A stretch of 64,000 nt of DNA from an uncultured Acetatifactor sp. (lineage in GTDB: Bacteria; Bacillota; Clostridia; Lachnospirales; Lachnospiraceae). Shown here one piece after another: positions 56,129 to 64,000 of the stretch (position 1 is the stretch's first letter; every line of letters starts with the position of its first letter). The notes beneath the pieces are model-generated. The model saw nothing but the letters and a program-made list of their open reading frames with translations. It made no database searches and was not told the DNA's origin. The translations under genes and the position numbers were made by a program. The stretch is taken from NCBI GenBank assembly GCA_910585015.1, contig CAJUCT010000002.1, positions 152,988 to 216,987 on the forward strand, given 5' to 3'.

Positions 56129-57217
56129 ATGGAAAAGAATGAGAAGTTAAAAGCATTGGATGCGGCTATCAGCCAGATTGAGAAGCAGTATGGCAAGGGC
56201 GCCGTTATGAAGCTGGGTGACCCGGCCAACCAGATGAATGTGGAGACCATTCCCACAGGTTCTCTGAGCCTGGACATTGCTCTGGGACTGGGTGGCATTC
56301 CCAAGGGAAGAATTGTGGAGATTTACGGACCTGAGTCCAGCGGTAAGACTACAGTGACGCTGCATATGATTGCCGAGGTACAGAAGCGGGGCGGCATTGC
56401 GGGTTTCATAGACGCGGAACATGCTCTGGACCCTGTCTATGCCAAGAATATCGGTGTGGATATCGACAACCTGTATATCTCCCAGCCGGACAACGGCGAG
56501 CAGGCCCTGGAGATCACGGAGACCATGGTGCGTTCCGGTGCCATTGATATCGTGGTGGTGGACTCCGTGGCGGCGTTAGTGCCCAAGGCGGAGATCGACG
56601 GGGAGATGGGAGATTCCCATGTGGGCCTGCAGGCCCGCCTGATGTCCCAGGCCCTGCGGAAGTTGACAGCAGTGATTAGCAAGTCCAACTGTACGGTGAT
56701 ATTCATCAACCAGCTGCGTGAGAAGGTGGGCGTTATGTTCGGCAATCCGGAGACTACCACCGGCGGCCGCGCCCTGAAGTTCTACTCTTCCGTGCGCATG
56801 GATGTGCGCCGTATAGAATCCCTGAAGCAGGGCGGTGAGATTATCGGCAACCATACCAGGGTCAAAGTGGTTAAGAATAAGATCGCTCCACCCTTCAAGG
56901 AGGCGGAATTTGATATTATGTTTGGCGAGGGCATCTCCGTGGCGGGAGACATCCTGGATCTGGCAGCCAGCGTGGATATTGTGAACAAGTCCGGCGCGTG
57001 GTATGCTTACAACGGGGATAAGATCGGTCAGGGCCGTGAGAACGCCAAGCAGTATCTGAGGGACAATCCGGCAGTATGTCAGGAGATCGAGAATAAGGTG
57101 CGGGAACATTTTGGACTTAATGGCAGCATGACAACCGATGCCGCCCCTAAGAAGGATGATATCCCGGAAAAGGGAGATACGCCCAAGAAGGGAAATACAT
57201 CAAAGAAGGAAAATTAG
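56129..57217 (+). CDS. recA: Recombinase RecA
   Basis: ATG 56129 follows GGAAAAGAGG; the longer upstream reading is leader. The 362-residue protein has the RecA core: IEKQYGKGAVMKLG, Walker A GPESSGKTT (about 68), DAEHALDP, Walker B VVDSVAALVPKAE and the NQLREKVGVMFGNPETTTGG L2 region. The C-terminal tail is lysine-rich with KKG/PKK repeats rather than acidic. It drives strand exchange and LexA self-cleavage. Two LexA boxes in its promoter show SOS control. recX follows 6 nt later. Confidence 0.97.
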   Translation: MEKNEKLKALDAAISQIEKQYGKGAVMKLGDPANQMNVETIPTGSLSLDIALGLGGIPKGRIVEIYGPESSGKTTVTLHMIAEVQKRGGIAGFIDAEHALDPVYAKNIGVDIDNLYISQPDNGEQALEITETMVRSGAIDIVVVDSVAALVPKAEIDGEMGDSHVGLQARLMSQALRKLTAVISKSNCTVIFINQLREKVGVMFGNPETTTGGRALKFYSSVRMDVRRIESLKQGGEIIGNHTRVKVVKNKIAPPFKEAEFDIMFGEGISVAGDILDLAASVDIVNKSGAWYAYNGDKIGQGRENAKQYLRDNPAVCQEIENKVREHFGLNGSMTTDAAPKKDDIPEKGDTPKKGNTSKKEN

Positions 57218-57223
57218 TGCCCT

Positions 57224-57844
57224 ATGTTAGTGACAGAGATAGAAGATATATCCAAAAAGCAGAGCAGAATCCATATAGATCACAGTTTCAGTTTTGTGTT
57301 ATATAAGGGAGAATTGCGGCAATATGGCATTGCGGAGGGAGAGGAACTGCCTCAGGAGACTTGCAATAAGATTCTGGGAGAGCTTCTGCCCCGCAGGGCC
57401 AAGCTCCGGGCTATGAATCTGCTGCAGCTCCGGGATTATACGGAAAAACAGCTCCGTGACAAGCTGCTGGGGGGCGGCTATCCCGAATCTGTGGCCGACC
57501 AGGCGGTGGAGTACGTAAAGTCCTTCCGCTACATTGACGACCTGCGCTACGCAGGGGACTACCTTGCCGCCTTTGCAGGCAGGAAATCCCTGCGGCGGAT
57601 GGAGCAGGACCTACAGCAGAGGGGTGTCTCCAAAGACATAATAGAGCAGGCCGCCGCCGATTGGCAGCAGGACGGAGGGCAGGACGAACTCCGGATGGCC
57701 TGTGCCCTTCTGGAAAAAAAGCACTACGATAAAGACAGCTGTGACCGTAAACAGCAGCAGCGTTTATACAACTTCCTGGCGTACAGAGGCTTCTCCGGCG
57801 AAATAATCAGAAAAGCTCTGCAGACAGAGTGGGAGTATTCATAA
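57224..57844 (+). CDS. recX: Regulatory protein RecX
   Basis: The 206-residue product has the RecX three-helix repeats: RAMNLLQLRDYTEKQLRDKL with YVKSFRYIDDLRYAGDYL, RKSLRRMEQDLQQRGVSKDI, and LYNFLAYRGFSGEIIRKAL. RecX binds the RecA filament and limits its activity. It starts 6 nt after the recA stop codon, so the SOS promoter probably drives both. The N-terminal 50 residues are a Firmicutes-type extension. Confidence 0.92.
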   Translation: MLVTEIEDISKKQSRIHIDHSFSFVLYKGELRQYGIAEGEELPQETCNKILGELLPRRAKLRAMNLLQLRDYTEKQLRDKLLGGGYPESVADQAVEYVKSFRYIDDLRYAGDYLAAFAGRKSLRRMEQDLQQRGVSKDIIEQAAADWQQDGGQDELRMACALLEKKHYDKDSCDRKQQQRLYNFLAYRGFSGEIIRKALQTEWEYS

Positions 57845-57869
57845 AGGACTCATAAAGTGAAAATTGTGC

Positions 57870-57898
57870 TTGACATAACGTCCGTTTCGGTTTAGAAT
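57870..57898 (+). promoter_or_regulatory. Promoter of rny
   Basis: TTGACA (57870-57875), 17 bp, TAGAAT (57893-57898), giving a leader of about 90 nt. Confidence 0.7.
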
Positions 57899-57978
57899 TT
57901 ATATGTTGTAGATTGCCTGTTAGAATGTGAGTAATACATACATTCTATATTAGATATTTGTACAATGAAAATTTAATA

Positions 57979-57991
57979 AGGAGGTGCTCCT
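57979..57991 (+). promoter_or_regulatory. RBS of rny inside a small hairpin
   Basis: The Shine-Dalgarno AAGGAGG lies in AGGAG-GTG-CTCCT, a 5-bp stem with a 3-nt loop, 3 nt before ATG 57995. It may partly sequester the ribosome binding site. Confidence 0.45.
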
Positions 57992-57994
57992 GTA

Positions 57995-59557
57995 ATGGAT
58001 CCAAGTGTTATTATCGGTTGTGCTATTACAGCGGTAATCTGTATCCTTGTGACTGCGGTGGTCACGGCGTATGTTACTTCTGCCTATCAGAAGAAGGTAG
58101 CGGCAACAACCATCGGCAACGCGGAAGACAAGGCCAGAGAGATTATTGATGAAGCCCTCAAGACTGCAGAAACCAAGAAACGTGAGTCACTGCTTGAAGT
58201 CAAGGAAGAGTCCATTCGCACCAAGAATGAACTGGACAAGGAAATCAAGGAGCGCAGAGCGGAGGCGCAGCGTTATGAGCGCAGGGTTCAGCAGAAAGAG
58301 GAGAACATTGATAAGAAAGCTGATGCCATCGAAAAGCGTGAAGCAAGCTTGACTGCCCGTGAGGAATCCTTGAACAAACTCAAGGAAGAAGTTTCCAAGC
58401 TGAACGAGCAGAGAGTACAGGAACTGGAAAGAATTTCCGGATTAACCTCTGAACAGGCAAAAGACTACTTATTGAAAATTGTTGAAGATGAAGTAAAGCA
58501 TGAAACGGCCGTGATGATCAAGGATATGGAGAGTCGGGCCAAAGAAGAAGCAGACAAGAAAGCGAAGGAATATGTGGTATCTGCTATCCAGAGATGTGCT
58601 GCAGATCATGTCTCTGAAACCACGATTTCTGTAGTACAGCTTCCTAACGATGAGATGAAGGGACGTATCATTGGACGAGAGGGACGTAATATTCGTACCT
58701 TAGAGACCATGACCGGTGTGGATTTGATTATAGACGACACACCGGAGGCAGTCATTCTGTCAGGATTTGACCCGATTCGCCGTGAAGTGGCAAGGATCGC
58801 CCTGGAGAAGCTGATTGTAGACGGCCGCATACATCCCGCCAGAATCGAGGAGATGGTGGAAAAGGCCCAGAGAGAAGTGGAAGTGATGATCAAGGAGGAA
58901 GGTGAAGCAGCTACCCTGGAGGTAGGTGTTCACGGTATTCATCCGGAACTCATCAAGCTTCTGGGAAGGATGAAATTTAGGACCAGCTATGGTCAGAATG
59001 CGTTAAAGCATTCCATTGAGGTTGCGCAGTTGTCAGGTTTGCTTGCAGCCGAGATGGGGCTGGATGTGAGATTGGCCAAACGTGCCGGTCTGCTGCATGA
59101 TATCGGTAAGGCAGTGGATCACGAGATGGAGGGTTCTCATATCCAGTTGGGAGTAGAACTCTGTAGGAAATACAAGGAGAATGCTACCGTTATCAATGCT
59201 GTGGAATCCCATCATGGCGATGTGGAGGCCACTTCCCTGATTGCATGTATTGTACAGGCTGCTGATACAATCTCTGCTGCAAGACCGGGAGCTAGAAGGG
59301 AGACTTTGGAAACCTATACTAGCAGATTAAAACAGTTAGAAGAAATAACCAACAATTTCAAGGGAGTAGACAAGTCTTTTGCTATTCAGGCAGGTCGTGA
59401 AGTTCGTGTGATGGTAGTACCTGAGCAGATTACTGATGCAGACATGGTATTGCTGGCTCGTGACATCTCTAAGCAGATTGAAGCCGAGCTTGAGTATCCT
59501 GGACAGATCAAGGTCAATGTGATCCGCGAATCGCGTGTAATTGATTATGCGAAGTAA
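57995..59557 (+). CDS. rny: Ribonuclease Y
   Basis: The 520-residue protein has an N-terminal membrane helix (IIGCAITAVICILVTAVVTA) and a long charged coiled coil to about residue 200. A KH domain (PNDEMKGRIIGREGRNIRTL) and an HD domain with AGLLHDIGKAVDHEMEGSHI follow. It is the membrane-bound endonuclease that starts mRNA decay in many Firmicutes. It is monocistronic, between recX and an aminotransferase gene, with its own promoter at 57870 and terminator. AT content is higher than in neighbouring genes. Confidence 0.96.
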   Translation: MDPSVIIGCAITAVICILVTAVVTAYVTSAYQKKVAATTIGNAEDKAREIIDEALKTAETKKRESLLEVKEESIRTKNELDKEIKERRAEAQRYERRVQQKEENIDKKADAIEKREASLTAREESLNKLKEEVSKLNEQRVQELERISGLTSEQAKDYLLKIVEDEVKHETAVMIKDMESRAKEEADKKAKEYVVSAIQRCAADHVSETTISVVQLPNDEMKGRIIGREGRNIRTLETMTGVDLIIDDTPEAVILSGFDPIRREVARIALEKLIVDGRIHPARIEEMVEKAQREVEVMIKEEGEAATLEVGVHGIHPELIKLLGRMKFRTSYGQNALKHSIEVAQLSGLLAAEMGLDVRLAKRAGLLHDIGKAVDHEMEGSHIQLGVELCRKYKENATVINAVESHHGDVEATSLIACIVQAADTISAARPGARRETLETYTSRLKQLEEITNNFKGVDKSFAIQAGREVRVMVVPEQITDADMVLLARDISKQIEAELEYPGQIKVNVIRESRVIDYAK

Positions 59558-59587
59558 TGAAACCAGTGACTAAAATTGGACAAGTTG

Positions 59588-59618
59588 AAAAGAGTTCCGT
59601 TTACGGGGCTCTTTTTTT
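59588..59618 (+). terminator. Terminator of rny
   Basis: AAAGAGTTCCG pairs with CGGGGCTCTTT (two G-T pairs), and the T run continues. The following 59619-59826 stretch holds a possible TTGTGC-17-TAATAT promoter and nothing else seen. Confidence 0.8.
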
Positions 59619-59835
59619 GTTGAAAACGACTCTTGTGCATTAGAGATATTTGTAGTAATATATACGGGATGTATGATTGTATACAATTATCCAATTCTTG
59701 AGTCAGAAAATCAGACATGTGGGGAGTTTCGCTTTGATAGATCTGTGTGTTGTGTTATTCAATATATAATAAATCAAATGTCGGAACAAGGGACAGCACA
59801 TTGATTATATGTAAGGAAAGGGCAGGTTGAGGAGC

Positions 59836-61125
59836 ATGGAGAGAAAGGCTTACAAGGAACTAAGTAAGGAAGAACTGCAGCAGCTGTACACGCAGCTGTC
59901 AAAGGACTATGAAGATGCAAAGGGAAAGGGATTGAAACTGGATATGTCCAGAGGTAAGCCCAGTGTGATACAGCTGGATATGGGCATGGATATATTCGAC
60001 GTGCTGAATGCCTATAGCGATATGAGAAGTTTGGACAAGGTGGATGTCCGCAATTATGGTGTACTGGACGGCATAGCGGAGGCCAAACACATGATGGCGG
60101 ATATTATGGGTGTATCTGCGGATGATGTAATTGTGTGCGGCAATGCCAGCTTGACTATAATGTATGACACGGTGTCCCGCTCCATGACCCATGGTGTGAT
60201 GGGCAGCACCCCTTGGTGTAAGCTGGATAAAGTAAAGTTCTTATGCCCCGTGCCCGGATACGACCGCCATTTTGCCATCACAGAGCATTTCGGCATCGAG
60301 ATGATCAATATACCCATGACGCCCCAGGGACCGGACATGGATATGGTGGAGAAGCTGGTGTCGGAGGATGAGAGCATCAAGGGAATCTGGTGTGTACCCA
60401 AGTATTCCAATCCTCAAGGCTACAGTTATTCCGATGAGACTGTCAGAAGATTCGCGGCGCTGAAGCCCGCAGCCCGGGACTTCAGGATTTTCTGGGATAA
60501 TGCCTATGCGGTACATCATTTGTATGAAGACAGGCAGGACGAGATCCTGGAGATTCTGACAGAGTGTAAGAAGGCGGGAAACCCGGATATGGTGTATGAG
60601 TTTGCCTCCACCTCCAAGATCAGTTTCTCGGGTGCAGGTGTGGCTGCCATAGCTGCCTCCAAGGGGAACCTGGATTTTATCAAGAAGTCCATGACCGTCC
60701 AGACCATCGGCTATGACAAGATCAATCAGTTGAGACATGTGCGCTATTTCAAGGATTTTGAGGGCATCAAGGCTCATATGAAAAAACATGCCAATATTAT
60801 GCGTCCCAAGTTCGAGGCAGTGCAGGAAGTGCTGGAGCGGGAGCTGGCCGGGCTGCAGATCGGCAGCTGGACCAATCCCAACGGCGGCTACTTTATTTCC
60901 TTTGACGCCATGGAGGGCTGCGCCAAGGCCATCGTGGCCAAGTGTAAGGAGGCCGGAGTCACCCTGACTGGGGCCGGAGCCACTTTCCCTTATGGCAGAG
61001 ATCCCAGAGACAGCAACATCCGCATTGCGCCTTCCTTCCCCACACCGGAAGAAATGGCCATGGCTACGGATCTTTTCGTGCTCTGCGTGAAGCTGGTCAG
61101 CGTGGAAAAACTGTTAGGCATGTAG
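59836..61125 (+). CDS. Aspartate aminotransferase-type class I aminotransferase
   Basis: ATG 59836 is listed; a TTG at 59827 has better spacing to AAGGAAAGGG and is a real alternative. The product of about 429 residues belongs to the distinct Asp_aminotransf (MocR-aminotransferase-like) family, with LDMSRGKPSVIQLDMGMDIF near the start. The PLP-binding part includes CGNASLTIMYDT, WDNAYAVHHLY and the lysine of FASTSKISFSGAGVA. It probably interconverts aspartate and oxaloacetate with glutamate/2-oxoglutarate. It is a single gene. Confidence 0.87.
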   Translation: MERKAYKELSKEELQQLYTQLSKDYEDAKGKGLKLDMSRGKPSVIQLDMGMDIFDVLNAYSDMRSLDKVDVRNYGVLDGIAEAKHMMADIMGVSADDVIVCGNASLTIMYDTVSRSMTHGVMGSTPWCKLDKVKFLCPVPGYDRHFAITEHFGIEMINIPMTPQGPDMDMVEKLVSEDESIKGIWCVPKYSNPQGYSYSDETVRRFAALKPAARDFRIFWDNAYAVHHLYEDRQDEILEILTECKKAGNPDMVYEFASTSKISFSGAGVAAIAASKGNLDFIKKSMTVQTIGYDKINQLRHVRYFKDFEGIKAHMKKHANIMRPKFEAVQEVLERELAGLQIGSWTNPNGGYFISFDAMEGCAKAIVAKCKEAGVTLTGAGATFPYGRDPRDSNIRIAPSFPTPEEMAMATDLFVLCVKLVSVEKLLGM

Positions 61126-61183
61126 GCATACCCTGCCGCATACAATAGAGTGTCCATTATTTTGTGTGCGGGAAGAGGAAAAA

Positions 61184-61765
61184 TTGAGGCTGGCCAATAA
61201 ACAGTTAATTTTATTTATCATTGGAATATGCGGCGGCATATTGCTCGCCAATCTGGTAAAAAGTGAATTGTTGTCGGGAACGGAACTGCTGGGGGAGAAT
61301 GCTCTGCTGCAGGTGCGCTATGCCGTGATCGACAGCAAATCACTTTTTCTTCGTTTGCTGGGACAAAGGCTGGGGGAGGCGATACTGCTCATGCTCCTTT
61401 CCACTACGTTTCTGGGACTGGCGGCGGTGTGGTTCTATGCCTTCCGCTATGGTCTGTCGCTGGGACTTTTGCTGACAGTGCTGCTGGCCGAACACGGGAT
61501 CAGGGGCCTGCTCCTTCTGGTTGCGGGTCTGCTGCCCCAAATGTTGGTCTATGTTCCCGTGTGGGCGCTTCTGCTTGCCTTGGCGGAGCGGACTTGCAGG
61601 CGGCTCTATTATCTGAATGGCAATGAAGGATTAGCCGGCCTGAAACGTATGGGGATACATCTGTCAGCGCAGACAGGACTTTTGCTGTTTATGCTGGCGG
61701 TGGGCTGCTGGCTGGAGGCTTATGTGAATCCCTATTTGCTGCGGCTGGTGGTGAAGATATTTTAA
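61184..61765 (+). CDS. spoIIM: Stage II sporulation protein M-like membrane protein
   Basis: A TTG at 61184 is preferred because AGAGG lies 5 nt upstream; a GTG at 61166 is the alternative. The product of about 193 residues has five or six membrane helices and the SpoIIM-type pattern ICGGILLANLVKSELL, AVWFYAFRYGLSLGLLLTVL and LAEHGIRGLLLLVAGLLPQM. In Bacillus SpoIIM joins SpoIID and SpoIIP in dissolving septal peptidoglycan during engulfment. Next comes xerD, the conserved order in Clostridia. Overall similarity is moderate, hence the lower confidence. Confidence 0.78.
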   Translation: MRLANKQLILFIIGICGGILLANLVKSELLSGTELLGENALLQVRYAVIDSKSLFLRLLGQRLGEAILLMLLSTTFLGLAAVWFYAFRYGLSLGLLLTVLLAEHGIRGLLLLVAGLLPQMLVYVPVWALLLALAERTCRRLYYLNGNEGLAGLKRMGIHLSAQTGLLLFMLAVGCWLEAYVNPYLLRLVVKIF

Positions 61766-61867
61766 GCGGGCTAATTTGGGCTTGATCCTGCAAATATTTG
61801 TTGTTATGCTAATGATAGCCGCCGAAGCGGTATTTTAAAAGTTGCAATGCATAAGAGAGGCAGGTAT

Positions 61868-62758
61868 ATGGAAGAGCAAATAGAGCAATTTATAACCTAT
61901 CTGCAGCAGGTCAGGGATCTCTCTGACAATACGGTGCTTTCCTATCGGCGGGACCTGCGGCAGTTTAGGCAGTATTTAGAAAAAGAGCAGGAGATAACGG
62001 ATTTTCAGAATGTGACCACCGGTCATCTGGAGGCGTATTTCCATGTTTTGGAGGAGCGGAAAAAGGCAAAGCCCTCCACCGTTTCCCGCCATATGACCTC
62101 CGTCAGGTCGTTGTATCACTACATGACAAAAATGTATCTGGTGAGGGAGGATATCACCCAGCAGCTACAGGCTCCCATACAGCGGCATAAGCTGCCGGAG
62201 GTTCTGACAGCGGAGGAGGCAAAGGCGCTGGTGGAGCAACCCTCGGGGGATAAGCCGGTGCAGACGCGGGATCGGGCCATTTTGGAACTGATGTATGCTA
62301 CGGGTATCAAGGTGTCTGAACTGGCGGAACTTAAGGTTTCCGATTTGAATCTTAGGCTGGGCTTCTTACATTGCGGGGAGAGTGGCAGAGAGCGCGTGGT
62401 TCCCTTTGGAAACAGCGCAAGAGCGGCGCTGCTGCAATATCTGGACAAGGGGAGGGAGGCGCTGCTTACAGACGTTTGTTCCCAGGTGCTGTTTGTAAAC
62501 TATAAAGGTTGTGCCATGAGCCGGCAGAGTGTGTGGAAGCTGGTCCGCAAATATGGGAAGCAGGCTGGGATACAAAAGGAAGTAAATCCCCACAGCCTGC
62601 GTCATGCTTTCGCTGCGCATCTGATAGAGAACGGTGCGGACTTGCAGAGCGTACAGGAGATGATGGGGCACACGGATATTGCCGCCACACAGATTTATGC
62701 GGCGGCGTACCACAATAACGTCAGAGAAGAATATAGCAAAGTCCATCCAAGAGGATAA
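61868..62758 (+). CDS. xerD: XerD-type tyrosine recombinase
   Basis: ATG 61868 follows GAGAGGCAGG. The 296-residue protein has an N-terminal SAM-like core-binding domain (FITYLQQVRDLSDNTVLSYR) and a catalytic domain with PHSLRHAFAAHLIENGADLQ, MMGHTDIAATQIYA and the nucleophilic tyrosine in QIYAAA. The first catalytic position, normally Arg in YATG(L/I)RVSEL, is Lys here (YATGIKVSELAEL). With a XerC-like partner such enzymes resolve chromosome dimers at dif. Its place after spoIIM is typical for the housekeeping XerD of Clostridia. Confidence 0.88.
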   Translation: MEEQIEQFITYLQQVRDLSDNTVLSYRRDLRQFRQYLEKEQEITDFQNVTTGHLEAYFHVLEERKKAKPSTVSRHMTSVRSLYHYMTKMYLVREDITQQLQAPIQRHKLPEVLTAEEAKALVEQPSGDKPVQTRDRAILELMYATGIKVSELAELKVSDLNLRLGFLHCGESGRERVVPFGNSARAALLQYLDKGREALLTDVCSQVLFVNYKGCAMSRQSVWKLVRKYGKQAGIQKEVNPHSLRHAFAAHLIENGADLQSVQEMMGHTDIAATQIYAAAYHNNVREEYSKVHPRG

Positions 62759-62793
62759 AATGGCTGTGAAAAATACAGAAGCGCAAAGTATTC

Positions 62794-63822
62794 TTATTCA
62801 TATTCCGCCAGGTCTAAAATCAGCTTTTCCGTATCCTGCCATCCCAGGCAGGGATCGGTGATGGATTTGCCGTAGACGCCGCCGCCCACTTTCTGGCAGC
62901 CTTCCTCAATGTAACTTTCCACCATGACCCCCTTGACCAGCCTGTGAATGTCGCTGTTTAACTTTCGGCTGTGCATGACTTCCTTGATAATGCGGATCTG
63001 CTGGGCAAACTGCTTGTTGGAGTTGGAGTGATTGGAGTCGATGATACAGGCGGGATTTTTCAGTTCCATCTTGTTGTACATCTCCAGCAGGCGGTTTAGA
63101 TCTTCGTAGTGGTAGTTGGGGGTATTGTTTCCGTGTTTGCTGGTGGCGCCTCTCAGTACAGTATGGGCCAGGTCATTGCCGCTTGTCTGTACCGCCCAGC
63201 CGCGATAGATAAATGAGTGAGGGTGCTGGGCGGCATATACGGAGTTCAACATTACAGAAAAATCGCCGCTGGTGGGGTTTTTCATACCGGCGGGTACATC
63301 AAAGCCGCTGACGGTCAAACGGTGTTGCTGATCCTCCACAGAGCGTGCGCCGATGGCCACATAGGAGAGGATATCGGACACATAGCCCCAGTTTTCGGGG
63401 TACAGCATTTCATCCGCCGCAGTCAGGCCGGTTTCCTCTACGGCGCGGATATGCATTTTCCTCATGGCGATAAGTCCTGCCAGAAAATCCTCCTGCTTTT
63501 GGGGGTCGGGCTGGTGAATGATTCCCTTGTAGCCTTCCCCGGTGGTGCGGGGCTTGTTGGTGTAAATCCGGGGAATCAGGATCAATTTGTCGGATACCCT
63601 GTCGTTTAACTTTGCCAGACGGTTCACGTAGTCGCATACGGAATCTTCATTGTCGGCGGAACAAGGGCCGATGATCACCAGCAGTTTGTTGTTCTTGCCC
63701 GTGAGGACTTCACGGATCTCCTGGTCACGCTCAGCCTTGCGCTGTGCCAGGGCCTGGGGCAGGGGGTATTGTTCCCGAATCTCGTCGGGGGTAGGTAGTT
63801 TTTCAATAAAAGCGAAACTCAT
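62794..63822 (-). CDS. 3-deoxy-7-phosphoheptulonate (DAHP) synthase, AroF/AroG/AroH type
   Basis: The 342-residue enzyme contains VIIGPCSADNEDSVCDYVNR, PRIYTNKPRTTGEGYKGI and SGFDVPAGMKNPTSGDFSV; DSNHSNSNKQ and MVESYIEEG close the barrel. These are the class I alpha (E. coli-like) DAHP synthase signatures, with the metal-binding Cys in GPCSA. It condenses phosphoenolpyruvate with erythrose 4-phosphate at the entry to the shikimate pathway. ATG 63822 follows GAAAGG. Which aromatic amino acid inhibits it cannot be read. Upstream on its strand lies a tandem hairpin repeat. Confidence 0.93.
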   Translation of the reverse strand: MSFAFIEKLPTPDEIREQYPLPQALAQRKAERDQEIREVLTGKNNKLLVIIGPCSADNEDSVCDYVNRLAKLNDRVSDKLILIPRIYTNKPRTTGEGYKGIIHQPDPQKQEDFLAGLIAMRKMHIRAVEETGLTAADEMLYPENWGYVSDILSYVAIGARSVEDQQHRLTVSGFDVPAGMKNPTSGDFSVMLNSVYAAQHPHSFIYRGWAVQTSGNDLAHTVLRGATSKHGNNTPNYHYEDLNRLLEMYNKMELKNPACIIDSNHSNSNKQFAQQIRIIKEVMHSRKLNSDIHRLVKGVMVESYIEEGCQKVGGGVYGKSITDPCLGWQDTEKLILDLAEYE

Positions 63823-63843
63823 CGTATTTTCAGACCTTTCTAT

Positions 63844-64000
63844 TTAGAGTACCGCATATTCCCGTCCACCACACAAGCAGGTGATCAACATCCGGCCGCG
63901 CATGCGTCCCGATGTTGATCAGTGTACTGTACGGGAATATGCTGATTAGAGTACCGCATATTCCCGTCCACCACACAAGCAGGTGATCAACATCCGGCCG
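63844..64000. repeat. Tandem hairpin repeat upstream of the DAHP synthase gene, cut by window end
   Basis: A 55-nt unit beginning TTAGAGTACCGCATATTCCC is repeated exactly at 63844-63898 and 63946-64000, a period of 102 bp. Between them the first unit folds into a large hairpin: GCATATTCCCGT (63854-63865) with ACGGGAATATGC (63931-63942), and inside it GATCAACATC (63883-63892) with GATGTTGATC (63911-63920). The second unit is incomplete, so the number of copies is unknown. Confidence 0.85.

Noticed and set aside
63823..64000. T-box or trp-type attenuator before DAHP synthase.
   Set aside because: No T-box AGGGTGG sequence, leader peptide or terminator with a T run was seen on the minus strand.

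Overview
The window looks like a chromosomal segment of a Gram-positive, endospore-lineage Clostridia, most likely a Lachnospiraceae (inference). The grounds are a GC content near 50-55 percent, strong GGAGG-type ribosome binding sites, a Spo0A-type DNA-binding domain, a SpoIIM-like protein, an RqcH homologue, DUF4317 and DUF5685 proteins, a RemA homologue, and the Firmicutes gene orders rimP-nusA-rnpM-ylxQ-infB-rbfA-nrnA-truB-ribF and yicC-remA-gmk-rpoZ-rimO-pgsA-cinA-recA-recX-rny. No rRNA, CRISPR array, intact insertion sequence or prophage was seen.

Layout. 0-9.8 kb: accessory genes. These are a truncated TauE/SafE exporter, a small SH3 membrane protein, a DUF362 protein behind a MerR-type promoter, a frameshifted lipoprotein, a GNAT acetyltransferase, a NUDIX hydrolase, an AAA-ATPase/PD-(D/E)XK protein, a deoxyinosine-type DNA glycosylase, a B12-binding radical SAM protein and an HD hydrolase. 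9.9-12.8 kb: a graveyard of multidrug-efflux genes, holding a MATE remnant, a LysR gene with a ruined DNA-binding domain, an intact MarR, a MATE gene with a large internal deletion, and an ABC half-transporter that has lost its ATPase domain. 12.8-21.7 kb: two intact ABC exporters followed by a BceRS-BceAB type peptide-antibiotic sensing and resistance module. 21.8-24.4 kb: two tandem tRNA-Glu genes, small ORFs, an orphan GDP-fucose synthase and an XRE regulator.

24.6-34 kb is the translation-initiation and transcription-elongation operon, with a very good promoter at 24606. 34-42 kb carries a Na/Pi symporter, an NlpC/P60 cell-wall hydrolase, rpsO, pnp and a three-gene cassette of unknown role (zinc-ribbon membrane protein, DUF5685 and a DnaJ-like protein with a cysteine-rich tail). 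42-50 kb has a DUF4317 protein, a tRNA-Ala, a frameshifted coiled-coil gene, a Spo0A-like protein that lacks most of its receiver domain, glycogen synthase, a SpoVB/MurJ-type flippase and rqcH. 50-62.8 kb is the gmk-recA-rny block followed by an aspartate aminotransferase, SpoIIM and a XerD-type recombinase. A DAHP synthase on the minus strand closes the window, preceded by a tandem hairpin repeat.

The most notable non-coding signal is a dispersed two-hairpin repeat (called family A here). It sits directly upstream of rimP, ribF, pnp, recA and a DNA glycosylase gene, and its tail supplies their Shine-Dalgarno sequence. Other repeats are a 140-bp fold-back element with flanking direct repeats (family B, with a second partial copy), a 40-nt hairpin repeat (family C), a 92-nt palindrome between rimO and pgsA, and a 102-bp tandem hairpin repeat at the right edge. 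The most notable coding signal is the receiver-deleted Spo0A homologue. Two frameshifts fit loss of one G from a G run, so assembly error cannot be excluded for them.
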